Source: Verrucosispora sp. NA02020
GTDB taxonomy: Bacteria > Actinomycetota > Actinomycetes > Mycobacteriales > Micromonosporaceae
NCBI RefSeq assembly: GCF_013364215.1
Contig: NZ_CP054923.1
Location: 3,286,001-3,350,000 of the forward strand
Length of the DNA stretch: 64,000 nt
Reading direction: 5' to 3'
A program made the translations under genes and the position numbers. Below, piece after piece: positions 52,537-60,219 of the stretch. The notes beneath the pieces are model-generated. The model had not been told where the DNA came from and did not search any database. It saw only the letters and a program-made list of their open reading frames with translations. Numbering within the stretch: the stretch's first letter is position 1; each line of letters begins with the position of its first letter.

Positions 52537-53831
52537 GCCCCGACCCCCACCCGGGCGTCGGCACCAGCCGGAACGCTCTCGTCGAGGTACGAGACCCGGG
52601 CCTGCCCGGCCAGCCGGTCGGCGACCGTCCGCGCACCGGCACCGGCGGTGTCGACCACCATCACGTGACCGAGGTAGTCGTTGTTGCTGCTGGCGTCCCC
52701 GGCCCGGTGGCCGTCCGGCTTCACCGACCAGTCGACCACCCGAGGATCCGTCGACCAGGTCCCGGTGCCGTCGATCCGCGCCACGACACCGGGTCGCGGC
52801 GGCAGCACGAACGCGATCGCGGCACTGCGTACGCCGGTGTCGGCCGGGGTGAGGTCCGGGTGTTCGCCGAGCGCGAGCTGCGCGTACACCATCGGCAGGT
52901 CCACGCCGGTGACCCGGCGCACCAGCTCGGTGATCTGGTTACCGGCGGGCCGGGGGTTGACCTCCACCACGCGCGGCCCGGTGGGCGTCAGCCGCAGCTC
53001 GGTGTGCCCGACCGCGCGATCCAACCCGACCGCCTCCAGGGCGGCCACCGCCACCTCGCTGACCCGCTCACGGGTCGCCGGGTCCAGCACCGCCGGGAAC
53101 ATGTGGCCCGTCTCGACGAACCCGGAGGCACCGCCGAGACTCTTGTCGGTGATCCCGACGACCGTGGTCACCCCGTCGACGGTGACCGTCTCCACGCTCA
53201 CCTCCGGCCCGGTCAGCAGCTCCTCCAGCAGCACCACCGGCACCCTCGGCTGCCGCCGGGCGTTCACCGGGAACGCGGCGAGGGCGTCGAACGCGGCGCG
53301 CAGCCCGGTCGGGTCCGCCACCTGCCGCACGTACATGCCGGCGCAGAGGTCCACCGGCTTCAGCACCAGCGGATACCCCAGCTCGCGCGCGGCCTGCGCG
53401 GTGGCCGCCCAGCCGTCGGCGAGCGCGAACCGGGGCTGCGGCACACCGGCGCGGGCCATCGCCGTCCGGGCCAGATCCTTGCGGTACGCCCGCCGCACCG
53501 CCGCCGGATCCGCACCGGGCAGCCCGAGGTGCGCGGCCACCTGGGCGACCGTGTCCAGGTAGTAGTCGCACGAGGTGAGGACCCCGTCGAAGCGCAGCGC
53601 CGCGTGCAGCCGTCCGGCCTGCTCCAACAGCGCGGGTACGTCGTTGGTGTCGACGGTCAGCACGTTCTGCGCGGCCAGCAGCGGATGTGTGCCGCCGGGC
53701 GGCGCACCACGCAGGTAGTGGTGCAGGTCCCGGGTCAGGAACGAGAACCGGTGCCCGGCCTCCAACACCGCTCGCGGCAGGAGGTGGCTCATCGCCCCGA
53801 CCCAGCTCTCCACCAACAACACGTGCGCCAT
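52533..53831 (-). CDS. ATP-grasp ligase, first gene of the metallophore-like operon
   Basis: 432 residues from ATG 53831 (GGGGAGGC upstream); the ATG at 53852 lies closer to the operator and lacks a good ribosome site. The ATP-grasp fold shows LGYPLVLKPVDLCAG (ATP-binding Lys), VVLLEELLTGPEVSVETV and the Mg-binding VVEVNPRPAGNQI. It ligates a carboxylate to an amine through an acyl phosphate, making an amide bond, as in carnosine synthase-type members. As the promoter-proximal biosynthetic gene it probably sets the peptide-like core of the product. The Zur-like dyad lies 33-51 bases upstream of its start. Confidence 0.9.
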   Translation of the reverse strand: MAHVLLVESWVGAMSHLLPRAVLEAGHRFSFLTRDLHHYLRGAPPGGTHPLLAAQNVLTVDTNDVPALLEQAGRLHAALRFDGVLTSCDYYLDTVAQVAAHLGLPGADPAAVRRAYRKDLARTAMARAGVPQPRFALADGWAATAQAARELGYPLVLKPVDLCAGMYVRQVADPTGLRAAFDALAAFPVNARRQPRVPVVLLEELLTGPEVSVETVTVDGVTTVVGITDKSLGGASGFVETGHMFPAVLDPATRERVSEVAVAALEAVGLDRAVGHTELRLTPTGPRVVEVNPRPAGNQITELVRRVTGVDLPMVYAQLALGEHPDLTPADTGVRSAAIAFVLPPRPGVVARIDGTGTWSTDPRVVDWSVKPDGHRAGDASSNNDYLGHVMVVDTAGAGARTVADRLAGQARVSYLDESVPAGADARVGVGA

Positions 53832-53863
53832 CGGCGCCTCCCCACTCGGCAACAGGCGATGGC

Positions 53864-53882
53864 AATGGTAACGGTTTTCATT
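53864..53882. promoter_or_regulatory. Zur-like operator in front of the metallophore-like operon
   Basis: AATGGTAAC-G-GTTTTCATT is a 9-1-9 dyad with two mismatches. The right half GTTTTCATT is identical to the strong half of actinomycete Zur boxes (consensus near TGAAAAC-N-GTTTTCA). It is the only A/T-rich stretch between the divergent ATP-grasp and GNAT genes and lies where the operon promoter must be. It does not match the IdeR/DmdR iron box or the Nur nickel box. Confidence 0.6.
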
Positions 53883-53932
53883 TGCGAGAGGAAGGAGGGG
53901 GTGTGGCGTGGCGTGTCGGTAGGGTGACGCCC

Positions 53933-54376
53933 GTGACGACAGTCGTGCGCACGGCGACCGAGGATGACCTGGCGGCGCTGCTGGGTCTCTACGCCGAACT
54001 GCACCCGGACGATCCGGTGCTGCCGCCCGAACGGGCTGCGCGGATCTGGCGTGAGATCGCCGGCCAGCCCGGCCGCACCGTGCTTGTCGCAGTGCGCGAC
54101 GGCGCGGTGGTGGGCACCGTCGACGGCGTGGTGGTCGCCAACCTCACCCGGGGCGGCCGACCGTTCATGCTGGTCGAGAACGTCATTGTCACGCACGCGG
54201 CGCGTCGTCTGGGCGTCGCCGGTCGCCTGTTCGACACGGTCGTCGACCTGGCCCGGACGGCCGGCTGCTACAAGGTCCAGTTGCTGTCCCGCGTGGACCG
54301 TCTCCACGCCCACCGGTTCTACGAGTCATGCGGCCTGCGCCCCACCGCCCAGGGCTACCGGCTCTACCTGGACTGA
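53933..54376 (+). CDS. GNAT-family N-acetyltransferase
   Basis: 147 residues from the GTG at 53933. Compact GNAT fold: TVVRTATEDDLAALLGLYAEL, GAVVGTVDGVVVANL, VENVIVTHAARRLGVAGRLFDTVVDLA (acetyl-CoA loop) and HRFYESCGLRPTAQGYRLYL. This resembles the single-domain amino-acid or phosphinothricin-type acetyltransferases. It is divergent from the metallophore-like operon, and the Zur-like dyad lies in the shared 101-base region, so it might be co-regulated. Confidence 0.88.
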   Translation: MTTVVRTATEDDLAALLGLYAELHPDDPVLPPERAARIWREIAGQPGRTVLVAVRDGAVVGTVDGVVVANLTRGGRPFMLVENVIVTHAARRLGVAGRLFDTVVDLARTAGCYKVQLLSRVDRLHAHRFYESCGLRPTAQGYRLYLD

Positions 54377-54431
54377 CCGCTCCGGCTCGACGTCAGGTGA
54401 CAGCGCTGCCTGGCCTGTCCGGAGTACCGGC

Positions 54432-54542
54432 TCAGTCCGCCAGTCGGTGAGCGCACTTGGCTATCCGGAGGCGGGGGATCACCTCACGCTCATCGACCAG
54501 GAGGAAGCTGAGACGCTCGTAGAGTCGGCGCGCCGGCAGGGT
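54432..54542 (-). pseudogene. GNAT acetyltransferase C-terminal fragment, paralogue of the gene at 58032
   Basis: About 37 codons read LPARRLYERLSFLLVDEREV and then IPRLRIAKCAHRLAD, which match the end of the GNAT at 58032-58493 (LPARRLYERLDFRLIGEREV, IPGLRIAEYVREPAT) at about two residues in three. Nucleotide similarity stops at about 54545, so only the tail of a second copy survives. It is a duplication remnant; the intact copy lies 3.5 kb away beyond two XRE genes in the same orientation. Confidence 0.75.
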
Positions 54543-54594
54543 GACTGACGACAGGTGCACCCCGAAGACAAGCCAAGCCCACCTGAGTGGTTGC

Positions 54595-54804
54595 CTACCG
54601 TGCGCTGAGTACCTTAAGCAGGTTGTCAAAGCCCTCCAGAGCGTCAGCTCGTGCAGTCGTCAGCGCCTCCCAACGGCTATCGCCCTCCACATGCCGTGCT
54701 TGATGGAGTGCGTTGATCAGGCTCCCTCGTTGGAACAGCTCATCGGAGGGCAGGTCCGGGCATCGGATCAACGTCCCGCCGGCGCACTCGCTCGCCGGCC
54801 TCAA
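54595..54804 (-). CDS. Hypothetical small protein, doubtful
   Basis: Up to 69 residues, of which SDELFQRGSLINALHQARHV and ADALEGFDNLLKVLSAR look like real amphipathic helices. I do not recognise the family. There is no clear start: the TTG at 54804 has no ribosome site. It lies immediately upstream, on the same strand, of the GNAT remnant, so it may be another decayed gene piece. Confidence 0.3.
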   Translation of the reverse strand: MRPASECAGGTLIRCPDLPSDELFQRGSLINALHQARHVEGDSRWEALTTARADALEGFDNLLKVLSAR

Positions 54805-54810
54805 GGTCGT

Positions 54811-54871
54811 GCTCGATCCGGGATCGAGTGGTTACGGAAGCGAAGGGATGCCACTCGATCCAGGATCGAGC
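54811..54871. repeat. Two near-identical 17-base palindromes arranged as a larger inverted repeat
   Basis: CTCGATCC-G-GGATCGAG (54812-54828) and CTCGATCC-A-GGATCGAG (54854-54870) are each perfect dyads and differ only at the centre. With flanks (GTGG at 54829-54832 against CCAC at 54851-54854) they also form one larger inverted repeat around a 19-base spacer. The two centres are 42 bases apart, four helical turns, as expected for cooperative binding of two dimers on one DNA face. Confidence 0.75.
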
Positions 54872-55077
54872 GTGACCTTGGCACGGAGAACATCACCGAC
54901 CGCACGACGTACGTTCATCGGCATAAGCGTGAGGCCGTGAACGGTCGCGAGCGGGTAGGAGGCGCGACCGGGCCACCCGCAGACCGTATGCGCTCTTGGA
55001 GACGGGGGAACAGGACCCCCGTGAAACGTTGGCCAGCAGTGAGAGCCTTGAGCGCCGTGTGTGCATGGGGATTGAGT

Positions 55078-55089
55078 AGCGTTCCAGCT
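55078..55089 (+). promoter_or_regulatory. 12-base motif AGCGTTCCAGCT upstream of the first XRE/TPR gene
   Basis: The same 12-mer occurs at 56437-56448. Here it ends 157 bases before the XRE start (55246); there it ends 155 bases before the start of the second XRE locus (56603). The equal placement suggests a shared promoter element or a regulator site. Confidence 0.5.
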
Positions 55090-55131
55090 GGTGGCGGATG
55101 CTCGAAGGTCCGCCTCAACTTCTGACGGCTT

Positions 55132-55152
55132 GCTTGATGATCAAGCACGTGC
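55132..55152. promoter_or_regulatory. Palindromes in the promoter region of the XRE/TPR gene
   Basis: GCTTGAT-G-ATCAAGC (55132-55146) is a perfect 7-bp dyad, overlapped at its end by GCACGTGC (55145-55152). They lie about 95-115 bases upstream of the ATG at 55246 and could be an autoregulatory site for the XRE protein. Confidence 0.5.
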
Positions 55153-55245
55153 GGGTGCTGTCGGTGCTGATCGGTGTACCGTCCGGAGTGGCAGCCTGCC
55201 GGGGATGGTCGGCAGGGGTTCTCGTGTGAACTGGGAGTGCCGCTG

Positions 55246-56427
55246 ATGGCTCGTCGGCCGATACCTGTTGATCCCTCGATTGGTGATCGTATTCGTGCTC
55301 GCCGCGAGTTGCGTGGTTGGAGTGTGCGCTACGCGGCCAGTCGGGCGGGGATCTCCCACACCTCCTGGTCGCGGATCGAGCGTGGCCAGCAGCGCACCGA
55401 CCGGTACATGGTGGTGGATCTGGCGGCGGCTCTTGAATGCTCGGTAGTGGACCTGACCGGGCAGGCGTACACGCCGGCTGATCGGCAGCTTGACGCGGCG
55501 CGCATCGACGCCGAGCGGGTGTGGCGGATCATGATGGACACGCCGATGTCCAAGCGTTCCGATGCGGTGGCGACCGTCGAGCAGGTACGCCGAGAGGCGG
55601 CGCTCGTGCGTGGCCTGTACGGGCGGTGTGACTACGCGGGCGCGTTGCGGCGGCTTGTCGACCTGGTGCCGGCGATGCACGGCCTCACCGATCGACGAGC
55701 GGCGTTGACGGAGATGGTGCCGGTGTACGGCGTGGCGATGGGGTCGTTGCTGAACGTCAGCTACCCGGCGCATGCGTGGCTGGCGGCGGAGCGGTGTGCC
55801 GAGGCGTCCGGGTTGCTTGATGATCCGGTGGCGGCCGGGGTCGCGGCGGCGAATCGGGCGCGGGTGTCGGCCTACTCGGGGGCGTACGGTCCGGCGCGGG
55901 CGCTGTGTGACGTCGCGGCTGCCGATCTTGCGGGCAGCAGCGCTGATGGGGCGCTGGACGTGTTGGGGTTCCTGCACCTGGCGCGGGCGCATCACCTCGC
56001 CGGGCTGCGGGATCAGGCGGGGGCGGAGGAGCACCTTGCCGAGGCGGGGCGGATCGCGGCGCACACCGGGGAGACCGACAGGTGGGACCTCGCCTGGGGG
56101 CCACGGAACGTGGCGCTGTGGCTGATGGCGTTCCTGCTCGACACGGGGCGTCCGGAGGCGGCGTTGCAGACGGCTAAGGGCGTGGAGTTGGCGGGCCTGC
56201 CAGCGGTGCGGCAGGTGTATTTCTGGCTCGACATGGGCCGTGCTGCCGAGGCCGTCGGTCGGGACCGGGATGCGGTGCGGATGCTGCTCGCTGCGGAGCG
56301 GGTCGGATCGCAACACGCCCGATCGTCGGTGTCGGCGCGGGAGACGGCACGGTCGTTGCTGCGTAAGGGCGCGACCTCGCCGGAGTTGCGGGGGCTGTGC
56401 GAGCGGATGAGCCTCGCCGCGTTGTAG
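55246..56427 (+). CDS. XRE-family regulator with TPR-like sensor region
   Basis: 393 residues. XRE helix-turn-helix at about 12-72 (IRARRELRGWSVRYAASRAGISHTSWSRIERG in two parts); residues about 100-393 are tandem alpha-helical repeats of TPR type (LVRGLYGRCDYAGALRRLVDLV, AEEHLAEAGRIAAHTGETDRW, RPEAALQTAKGVELAGL). Actinomycetes hold many such proteins; some respond to peptides or bacteriocin-like signals, others are orphan developmental regulators. A second, related gene lies 333 bases downstream, and the two share an upstream motif. Confidence 0.85.
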   Translation: MARRPIPVDPSIGDRIRARRELRGWSVRYAASRAGISHTSWSRIERGQQRTDRYMVVDLAAALECSVVDLTGQAYTPADRQLDAARIDAERVWRIMMDTPMSKRSDAVATVEQVRREAALVRGLYGRCDYAGALRRLVDLVPAMHGLTDRRAALTEMVPVYGVAMGSLLNVSYPAHAWLAAERCAEASGLLDDPVAAGVAAANRARVSAYSGAYGPARALCDVAAADLAGSSADGALDVLGFLHLARAHHLAGLRDQAGAEEHLAEAGRIAAHTGETDRWDLAWGPRNVALWLMAFLLDTGRPEAALQTAKGVELAGLPAVRQVYFWLDMGRAAEAVGRDRDAVRMLLAAERVGSQHARSSVSARETARSLLRKGATSPELRGLCERMSLAAL

Positions 56428-56436
56428 TGGTGCGTA

Positions 56437-56448
56437 AGCGTTCCAGCT
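56437..56448 (+). promoter_or_regulatory. Second copy of AGCGTTCCAGCT, upstream of the second XRE locus
   Basis: Identical to 55078-55089. It starts 10 bases after the stop of the first XRE gene and ends 155 bases before the GTG at 56603, the start of the small gene that leads into the second XRE gene. Confidence 0.5.
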
Positions 56449-56602
56449 AGCAAGTGTGCGTTCCGTAGCGTCTCGATTACAGCGCGGTCCGCATGTTCGT
56501 GCTTCTTCGATGTGCTGCGGTCGCGCCTCTGAACCGGCGCGGCGGTGGCCACATTCTCCCGAGTTCCCATACCGCCGCGCCCTGTCCGATGAGGGGTCGT
56601 AC

Positions 56603-56770
56603 GTGGGCGGCGTGGAACACGAACGAGGGCACAGCCGTGGCGAGCAGGCGGAAGCAGCGGAGCGGGAGGCCGCGAAGCAGCGCATCCTGGCGCAGGCTGA
56701 GGCGGAGCGGATACCGGTCGAGGAGACGACCCGGGCGGTGCCGGATCGGCGGTGGCGTCGTGCCCGGTGA
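56603..56770 (+). CDS. Small hydrophilic protein preceding the second XRE gene
   Basis: 55 residues from the GTG at 56603 (GAGGGG six bases upstream). It is almost wholly charged and helical (EQAEAAEREAAKQRILAQAEAERIP) and ends in basic residues (PDRRWRRAR). No family recognised. The end overlaps the start of the second XRE gene by 11 bases, a coupling that argues for translation. Short helical partners like this are common in front of actinomycete XRE regulators. Confidence 0.5.
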   Translation: MGGVEHERGHSRGEQAEAAEREAAKQRILAQAEAERIPVEETTRAVPDRRWRRAR

Positions 56771-57950
56771 CCCGGTACCGATCGGGCGGCGGGTCGCCTA
56801 CCTGCGGGCGCGGCGGAATCTGTCGCAGCAGACGTTCGCCGACCGCCTGGGTAAGTCGAAGAGTTGGGTGGACAAGGTCGAACGTGGTGTGCGGTCGCTG
56901 GAGCGCCTGTCGGTCATCCGGGACATCGCCACCGTGCTGCGGGTGGACGCCGCGACCCTGCTCGGCCGTGATGTTGAGCCCGCCGATGCGGTTGAGCGTC
57001 ACGAGGGTGTCGCCCGGATCAGGGCGGCGATGTCGACGTACGAGATGGCCCTCGGTCGACCGTCCGCGCGCGGCGAGGTGATGCCGCCGGAGCGGGTGGC
57101 GCGGGAGGTCGCGCACGCGTGGACCACCTACCAGCACGCCCGATATCCGCACCTGATCGACCTGCTGCCGGGGCTGTTGACCACGGTGCACCGGGCGTAC
57201 GCCCAGGACCCGGAGGCGGGCCGGACGTTGGTGGTGGAGGCGTACCGGGTCACCACGGCGTTGTTGGTCAAGCTGGACGAACACCAGCTTGCCTGGCTGG
57301 CCGCCGACCGGGCCATGTCCGCCGCGACCGGCGACCGGCTGTTGTTGGCGTGCGCGTCGGTGCAGCTCGGGCAGGTGCTCCGGACGTCGGCGCGGGCGCG
57401 CTCGGTGATGCTGGCCGCCGCCTACCAGATCGCCCCACCCGACCCCGACACCGGCGAACCGCCGGAGGTGTCGCTCTGTGGCAGTCTGCTCGTGCAGGCC
57501 GCCCTCATCGCCGCGACCTGCGGCAACGACCGCGCCGCTGCTGGCCTGCTGGACGAAGCCGCCGAGATGGCCGCCCGGGTCGGCGAGGGACACGACCACC
57601 ACCGCACCGCCTTCGGGCCGACCGCCGTCGAACTGGCCCGGGTCACCGCCGCCATCGAACTCGGCGACACCTCGGACGCCGTCGCGCGGCACGAGAAGGC
57701 GATCGGGCGGGACGAGTGGCGGTGGCTGCCCGTCGAGCATCGCGCCGCGCACCTCGTCGACGCCGCTCGCGCCTACCTGGACACCGACGACGCCACCAAC
57801 GCGGCCCGAGTGCTGATCCAGGCCGACGCCACCGCGCCCGCCGAGATCCGGCACCGACCGGCGGTACGAGAGATGGTCGCCCACGTCGCCCGCGACCAGG
57901 ACGCGTCGACGACGATCACCCAACTCGCCATCAGCCTCGGGCTGGTCTGA
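56760..57950 (+). CDS. XRE-family regulator with TPR-like sensor region (second copy)
   Basis: 396 residues from the GTG at 56760; earlier in-frame codons read through the small upstream gene in another frame and are unlikely. XRE domain at about 5-62 (IGRRVAYLRARRNLSQQTFADRLGKSKSWVDKVERG in two parts); helical repeats follow (LAADRAMSAATGDRLLLACASVQLG, AGLLDEAAEMAARVGEGHDHHRTAFGP). Same architecture as the gene at 55246 but only distantly similar in sequence. The Asp/His-rich loop HDHH near residue 280 is distinctive. Confidence 0.88.
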   Translation: MPGDPVPIGRRVAYLRARRNLSQQTFADRLGKSKSWVDKVERGVRSLERLSVIRDIATVLRVDAATLLGRDVEPADAVERHEGVARIRAAMSTYEMALGRPSARGEVMPPERVAREVAHAWTTYQHARYPHLIDLLPGLLTTVHRAYAQDPEAGRTLVVEAYRVTTALLVKLDEHQLAWLAADRAMSAATGDRLLLACASVQLGQVLRTSARARSVMLAAAYQIAPPDPDTGEPPEVSLCGSLLVQAALIAATCGNDRAAAGLLDEAAEMAARVGEGHDHHRTAFGPTAVELARVTAAIELGDTSDAVARHEKAIGRDEWRWLPVEHRAAHLVDAARAYLDTDDATNAARVLIQADATAPAEIRHRPAVREMVAHVARDQDASTTITQLAISLGLV

Positions 57951-58031
57951 CCACGCCCTTTCTGTCCCGGAGCCCGACGCGCCACCCTTCTCCCTGGACC
58001 GGGGCGAGGCAGGTGACGGCGGGAGGGTGGT

Positions 58032-58493
58032 TCAGGTCGCCGGTTCGCGGACGTACTCGGCGATTCGGAGGCCGGGGATGACCTCGCGCTCGCCGATCAG
58101 GCGGAAGTCGAGACGCTCGTAGAGCCGGCGGGCCGGGAGGTTCGCCGCGCCCGTGGCGACTACCGCGCGCCGGTCGCCGGCCGAGGCGAGGAGCGTCCGC
58201 ACCAGGGCGGCGCCGGCGCCGCGACGGTGGGCCGTCGGGTCCACCACGAGTCGGTCGATGTCCAGCTCGGTGGGGTTCTCCGACCAGGCCACCGCGCCGA
58301 CGAGCCGTCCGTCGTGGTGGGCGCCGAGCCAGCGCAGCGGCGCGGCGCGCAGCGCGTCGAGCGTCTCGTGCAGGGGTGGGATGCGGTCGTCGCCGATGAG
58401 CGATGCCTCCACCGCGTACGCCGCGTGCTGGATCGACAGCAGCGTTCGGGCCAGTGTCTCGTCTGCGCCGGGGTCGATCTCGGTGATCCGCAC
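58032..58493 (-). CDS. GNAT-family N-acetyltransferase
   Basis: 153 residues from the GTG at 58493 (RITEIDPGADETLA); a GTG at 58532 would add 13 residues, and neither has a strong ribosome site. GNAT core: DGRLVGAVAWSENPTELDIDRLVVDPTAHRRGAGAALVRTLLA (in two parts, with the acetyl-CoA loop RRGAGA) and LPARRLYERLDFRLIGEREV at the end. Its tail is duplicated as the fragment at 54432-54542. It is convergent with the second XRE gene. Confidence 0.85.
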   Translation of the reverse strand: MRITEIDPGADETLARTLLSIQHAAYAVEASLIGDDRIPPLHETLDALRAAPLRWLGAHHDGRLVGAVAWSENPTELDIDRLVVDPTAHRRGAGAALVRTLLASAGDRRAVVATGAANLPARRLYERLDFRLIGEREVIPGLRIAEYVREPAT

Positions 58494-58802
58494 CGCGCCA
58501 TTCTGGTCCCCGGCGAGGCGTAGTGCAGCCACTTTCCGGGCCAGCCCTACATCTGTCGTTTGACGTATGACGTTTGCATCGTTAGATTTCGATGAGCGAG
58601 CGGTCCGGTCGTCCGGCGTCGACACGGCGTCCCGACCTGGTGGACCGCTCCCTCGTGGGCTCGTGTCGCCGGATCGGGCGCCGCCGTCCGGGCATCCCCA
58701 CGACACACCGACGTGCTGACGCCACCACCCGACGCCGGCACCCCCAGCCGGGCGCGCGCGGGCGGTCCCGCCCGCGAGCGACCCCGACCGAAGGAGTGGA
58801 CC
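58494..58802. other. 309-base region between divergent GNAT and esterase genes
   Basis: No gene is supported. It holds the FadR-type site at 58563-58573 in an A/T-rich patch around 58540-58590 that is probably the promoter for the esterase. A long GC-rich leader, about 200 bases, follows before the ATG at 58803, where GAAGGAG gives the ribosome site. Confidence 0.55.
58563..58573. promoter_or_regulatory. FadR/GntR-type operator upstream of the esterase gene
   Basis: ACGT-ATG-ACGT is a dyad of the GT-N3-AC type bound by FadR-subfamily GntR proteins. The 10-mer CGTATGACGT in it also occurs, inverted, in front of the GntR gene at 61112-61129, linking the esterase to that regulator. Confidence 0.55.
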
Positions 58803-60194
58803 ATGACAGTCATCGGCGAGGCCCGTCCCGCCTCCCCGCCGAGACGCGGTCGACGATCCGGACTGGCCGCCGCGCTCGCCGTGGTCATGACGGCCGGCAC
58901 GGTCGTGGCGGTGAACGCCGCGCCCGCGTCCGCCGCGACGGTCGACACCACCGCGTGGTACGTGCTGGTGAACCGGACCAGCGGCAAGGCGCTGGACCTG
59001 TACGCCTCGGCCACCAACGACGGCGCGCGGATCAGTCAGTGGACGCGGAACAACGGCGCGAACCAGCAGTGGCAGTTCGTCGACTCGGGCGGCGGCTTCT
59101 ATCGGCTCAAGTCCCGGCACTCCGGCAAGGTCCTCGACGTGCAGAACCAGTCCACCGCCGACGGTGCCCCGATCGTCGCTTGGTCGGACAACAACGGGGC
59201 CAACCAGCAGTTCCGGTTGGCCGACTCGGACGGCGGTCACGTCCGGCTGGTCAGCCGGCACAGCGGCAAGGTCGTCGAGGTCCAGGGCGCGTCGACCGCC
59301 GACGGGGCGAACATCGTCCAGTACGCGGACTGGAACGGCGGCAACCAGCAGTGGCAGCTCGTCCGCGTCGACGGGAGCAACCCCACCCCGCCGCCGACGG
59401 GCGGCAGCGGATGCGGCCGTACGCCGACCCTGACCAGCGGCACCCACACGATCCAGAGCGGCGGCAAGAGCCGGTCGTTCATCCTGCGCGTACCCGCCAA
59501 CTACCAGCCGAACAACCCGTACCGGCTGATCTTCGCCTTCCACTGGCGGGGCGGCACCATGCAGGAGATCTCCAACGGCGGCACCAGCGGGACCGCCTGG
59601 TCGTACTACGGCCAGCAGGAGCAGTCCAACAACAGCGCGATCCTGGTCGCGCCGCAGGGGCTCGGCAACGGTTGGGGCAACGCCGGTGGCGAGGACGTCA
59701 CGTTCGTGGACGACATGATCCGGCGGATCGAGGCCGACCTCTGCGTCAACCCGAGGCAGCGTTTCGCCACCGGCTTCAGTTGGGGCGGCGGCATGAGCTA
59801 CGCCCTGGCCTGCGCGCGGGCCGACGTGTTCCGGGCCGTCGCGGTGATCGCCGGTGCCCAGATCAGCGGCTGCTCCGGCGGCACCCAGCCGATCGCGTAC
59901 TTCGGGCTGCACGGCATCACGGACAACGTGCTCAACATCGGTCAGGGGCGCGCGCTGCGCGACACGTTCGTCCGCAACAACGGGTGCGCGGCGCAGAACC
60001 CGCCCGAGCCCGGTGGCGGCAGCCGCACCCACATCACCACCGTGTACTCCGGCTGCCGGTCGGGTTACCCGGTGCAGTGGGCGGCCTTCGACAACGGGCA
60101 CATGCCCGGCCCGGTGGACGGGACGTACGGCGAGAGCGGCATCACGACCTGGACCAAGGGTGAGATCTGGCGGTTCTTCGCGCAGTTCTCCTGA
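58803..60194 (+). CDS. Secreted ricin-type lectin (CBM13) plus CE1/PHB-depolymerase-like esterase
   Basis: 463 residues. A signal peptide (about 1-44, ending ASA) precedes a ricin-B beta-trefoil (about 48-195) with three QxW-type repeats (GANQQWQF, GANQQFRL, GGNQQWQL). A Pro/Gly linker (PTPPPTGGSG) leads to an esterase of the LpqC/feruloyl-esterase/polyhydroxybutyrate depolymerase type: oxyanion strand LIFAFHWRGG, nucleophile GFSWGG and final His in NGHMPGP. It probably binds plant polysaccharide and removes acetyl or feruloyl groups outside the cell. The FadR-type site upstream ties it to the sugar transporter locus. Confidence 0.9.
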   Translation: MTVIGEARPASPPRRGRRSGLAAALAVVMTAGTVVAVNAAPASAATVDTTAWYVLVNRTSGKALDLYASATNDGARISQWTRNNGANQQWQFVDSGGGFYRLKSRHSGKVLDVQNQSTADGAPIVAWSDNNGANQQFRLADSDGGHVRLVSRHSGKVVEVQGASTADGANIVQYADWNGGNQQWQLVRVDGSNPTPPPTGGSGCGRTPTLTSGTHTIQSGGKSRSFILRVPANYQPNNPYRLIFAFHWRGGTMQEISNGGTSGTAWSYYGQQEQSNNSAILVAPQGLGNGWGNAGGEDVTFVDDMIRRIEADLCVNPRQRFATGFSWGGGMSYALACARADVFRAVAVIAGAQISGCSGGTQPIAYFGLHGITDNVLNIGQGRALRDTFVRNNGCAAQNPPEPGGGSRTHITTVYSGCRSGYPVQWAAFDNGHMPGPVDGTYGESGITTWTKGEIWRFFAQFS

Positions 60195-60219
60195 CCTCGA
60201 CAGGACAGCGGGATCACCA

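Larger units (their letters stand above)
54377..55245. other. 869-base low-coding region with decayed gene pieces and palindromes
   Basis: GC content and third-position bias are visibly lower than on both sides. I see a decayed GNAT fragment (54432-54542), a doubtful minus-strand reading frame (54595-54804), paired palindromes (54811-54871), a 12-base motif shared with another locus (55078-55089) and a palindrome in front of the XRE gene (55132-55152). Nothing else in it supports a gene. Confidence 0.6.

Noticed and set aside
53864..53882. Reading the dyad as an IdeR/DmdR iron box or a Nur box
   Set aside because: It lacks the TTAGG/CCTAA arms of iron boxes and the TTGCAA-N5-TTGCAA spacing of Nur sites.
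54541..55125. Plus-strand frame of 194 codons in the gene-poor patch
   Set aside because: Mixed composition, no recognisable segment, and it passes through the palindromes and the decayed GNAT copy.
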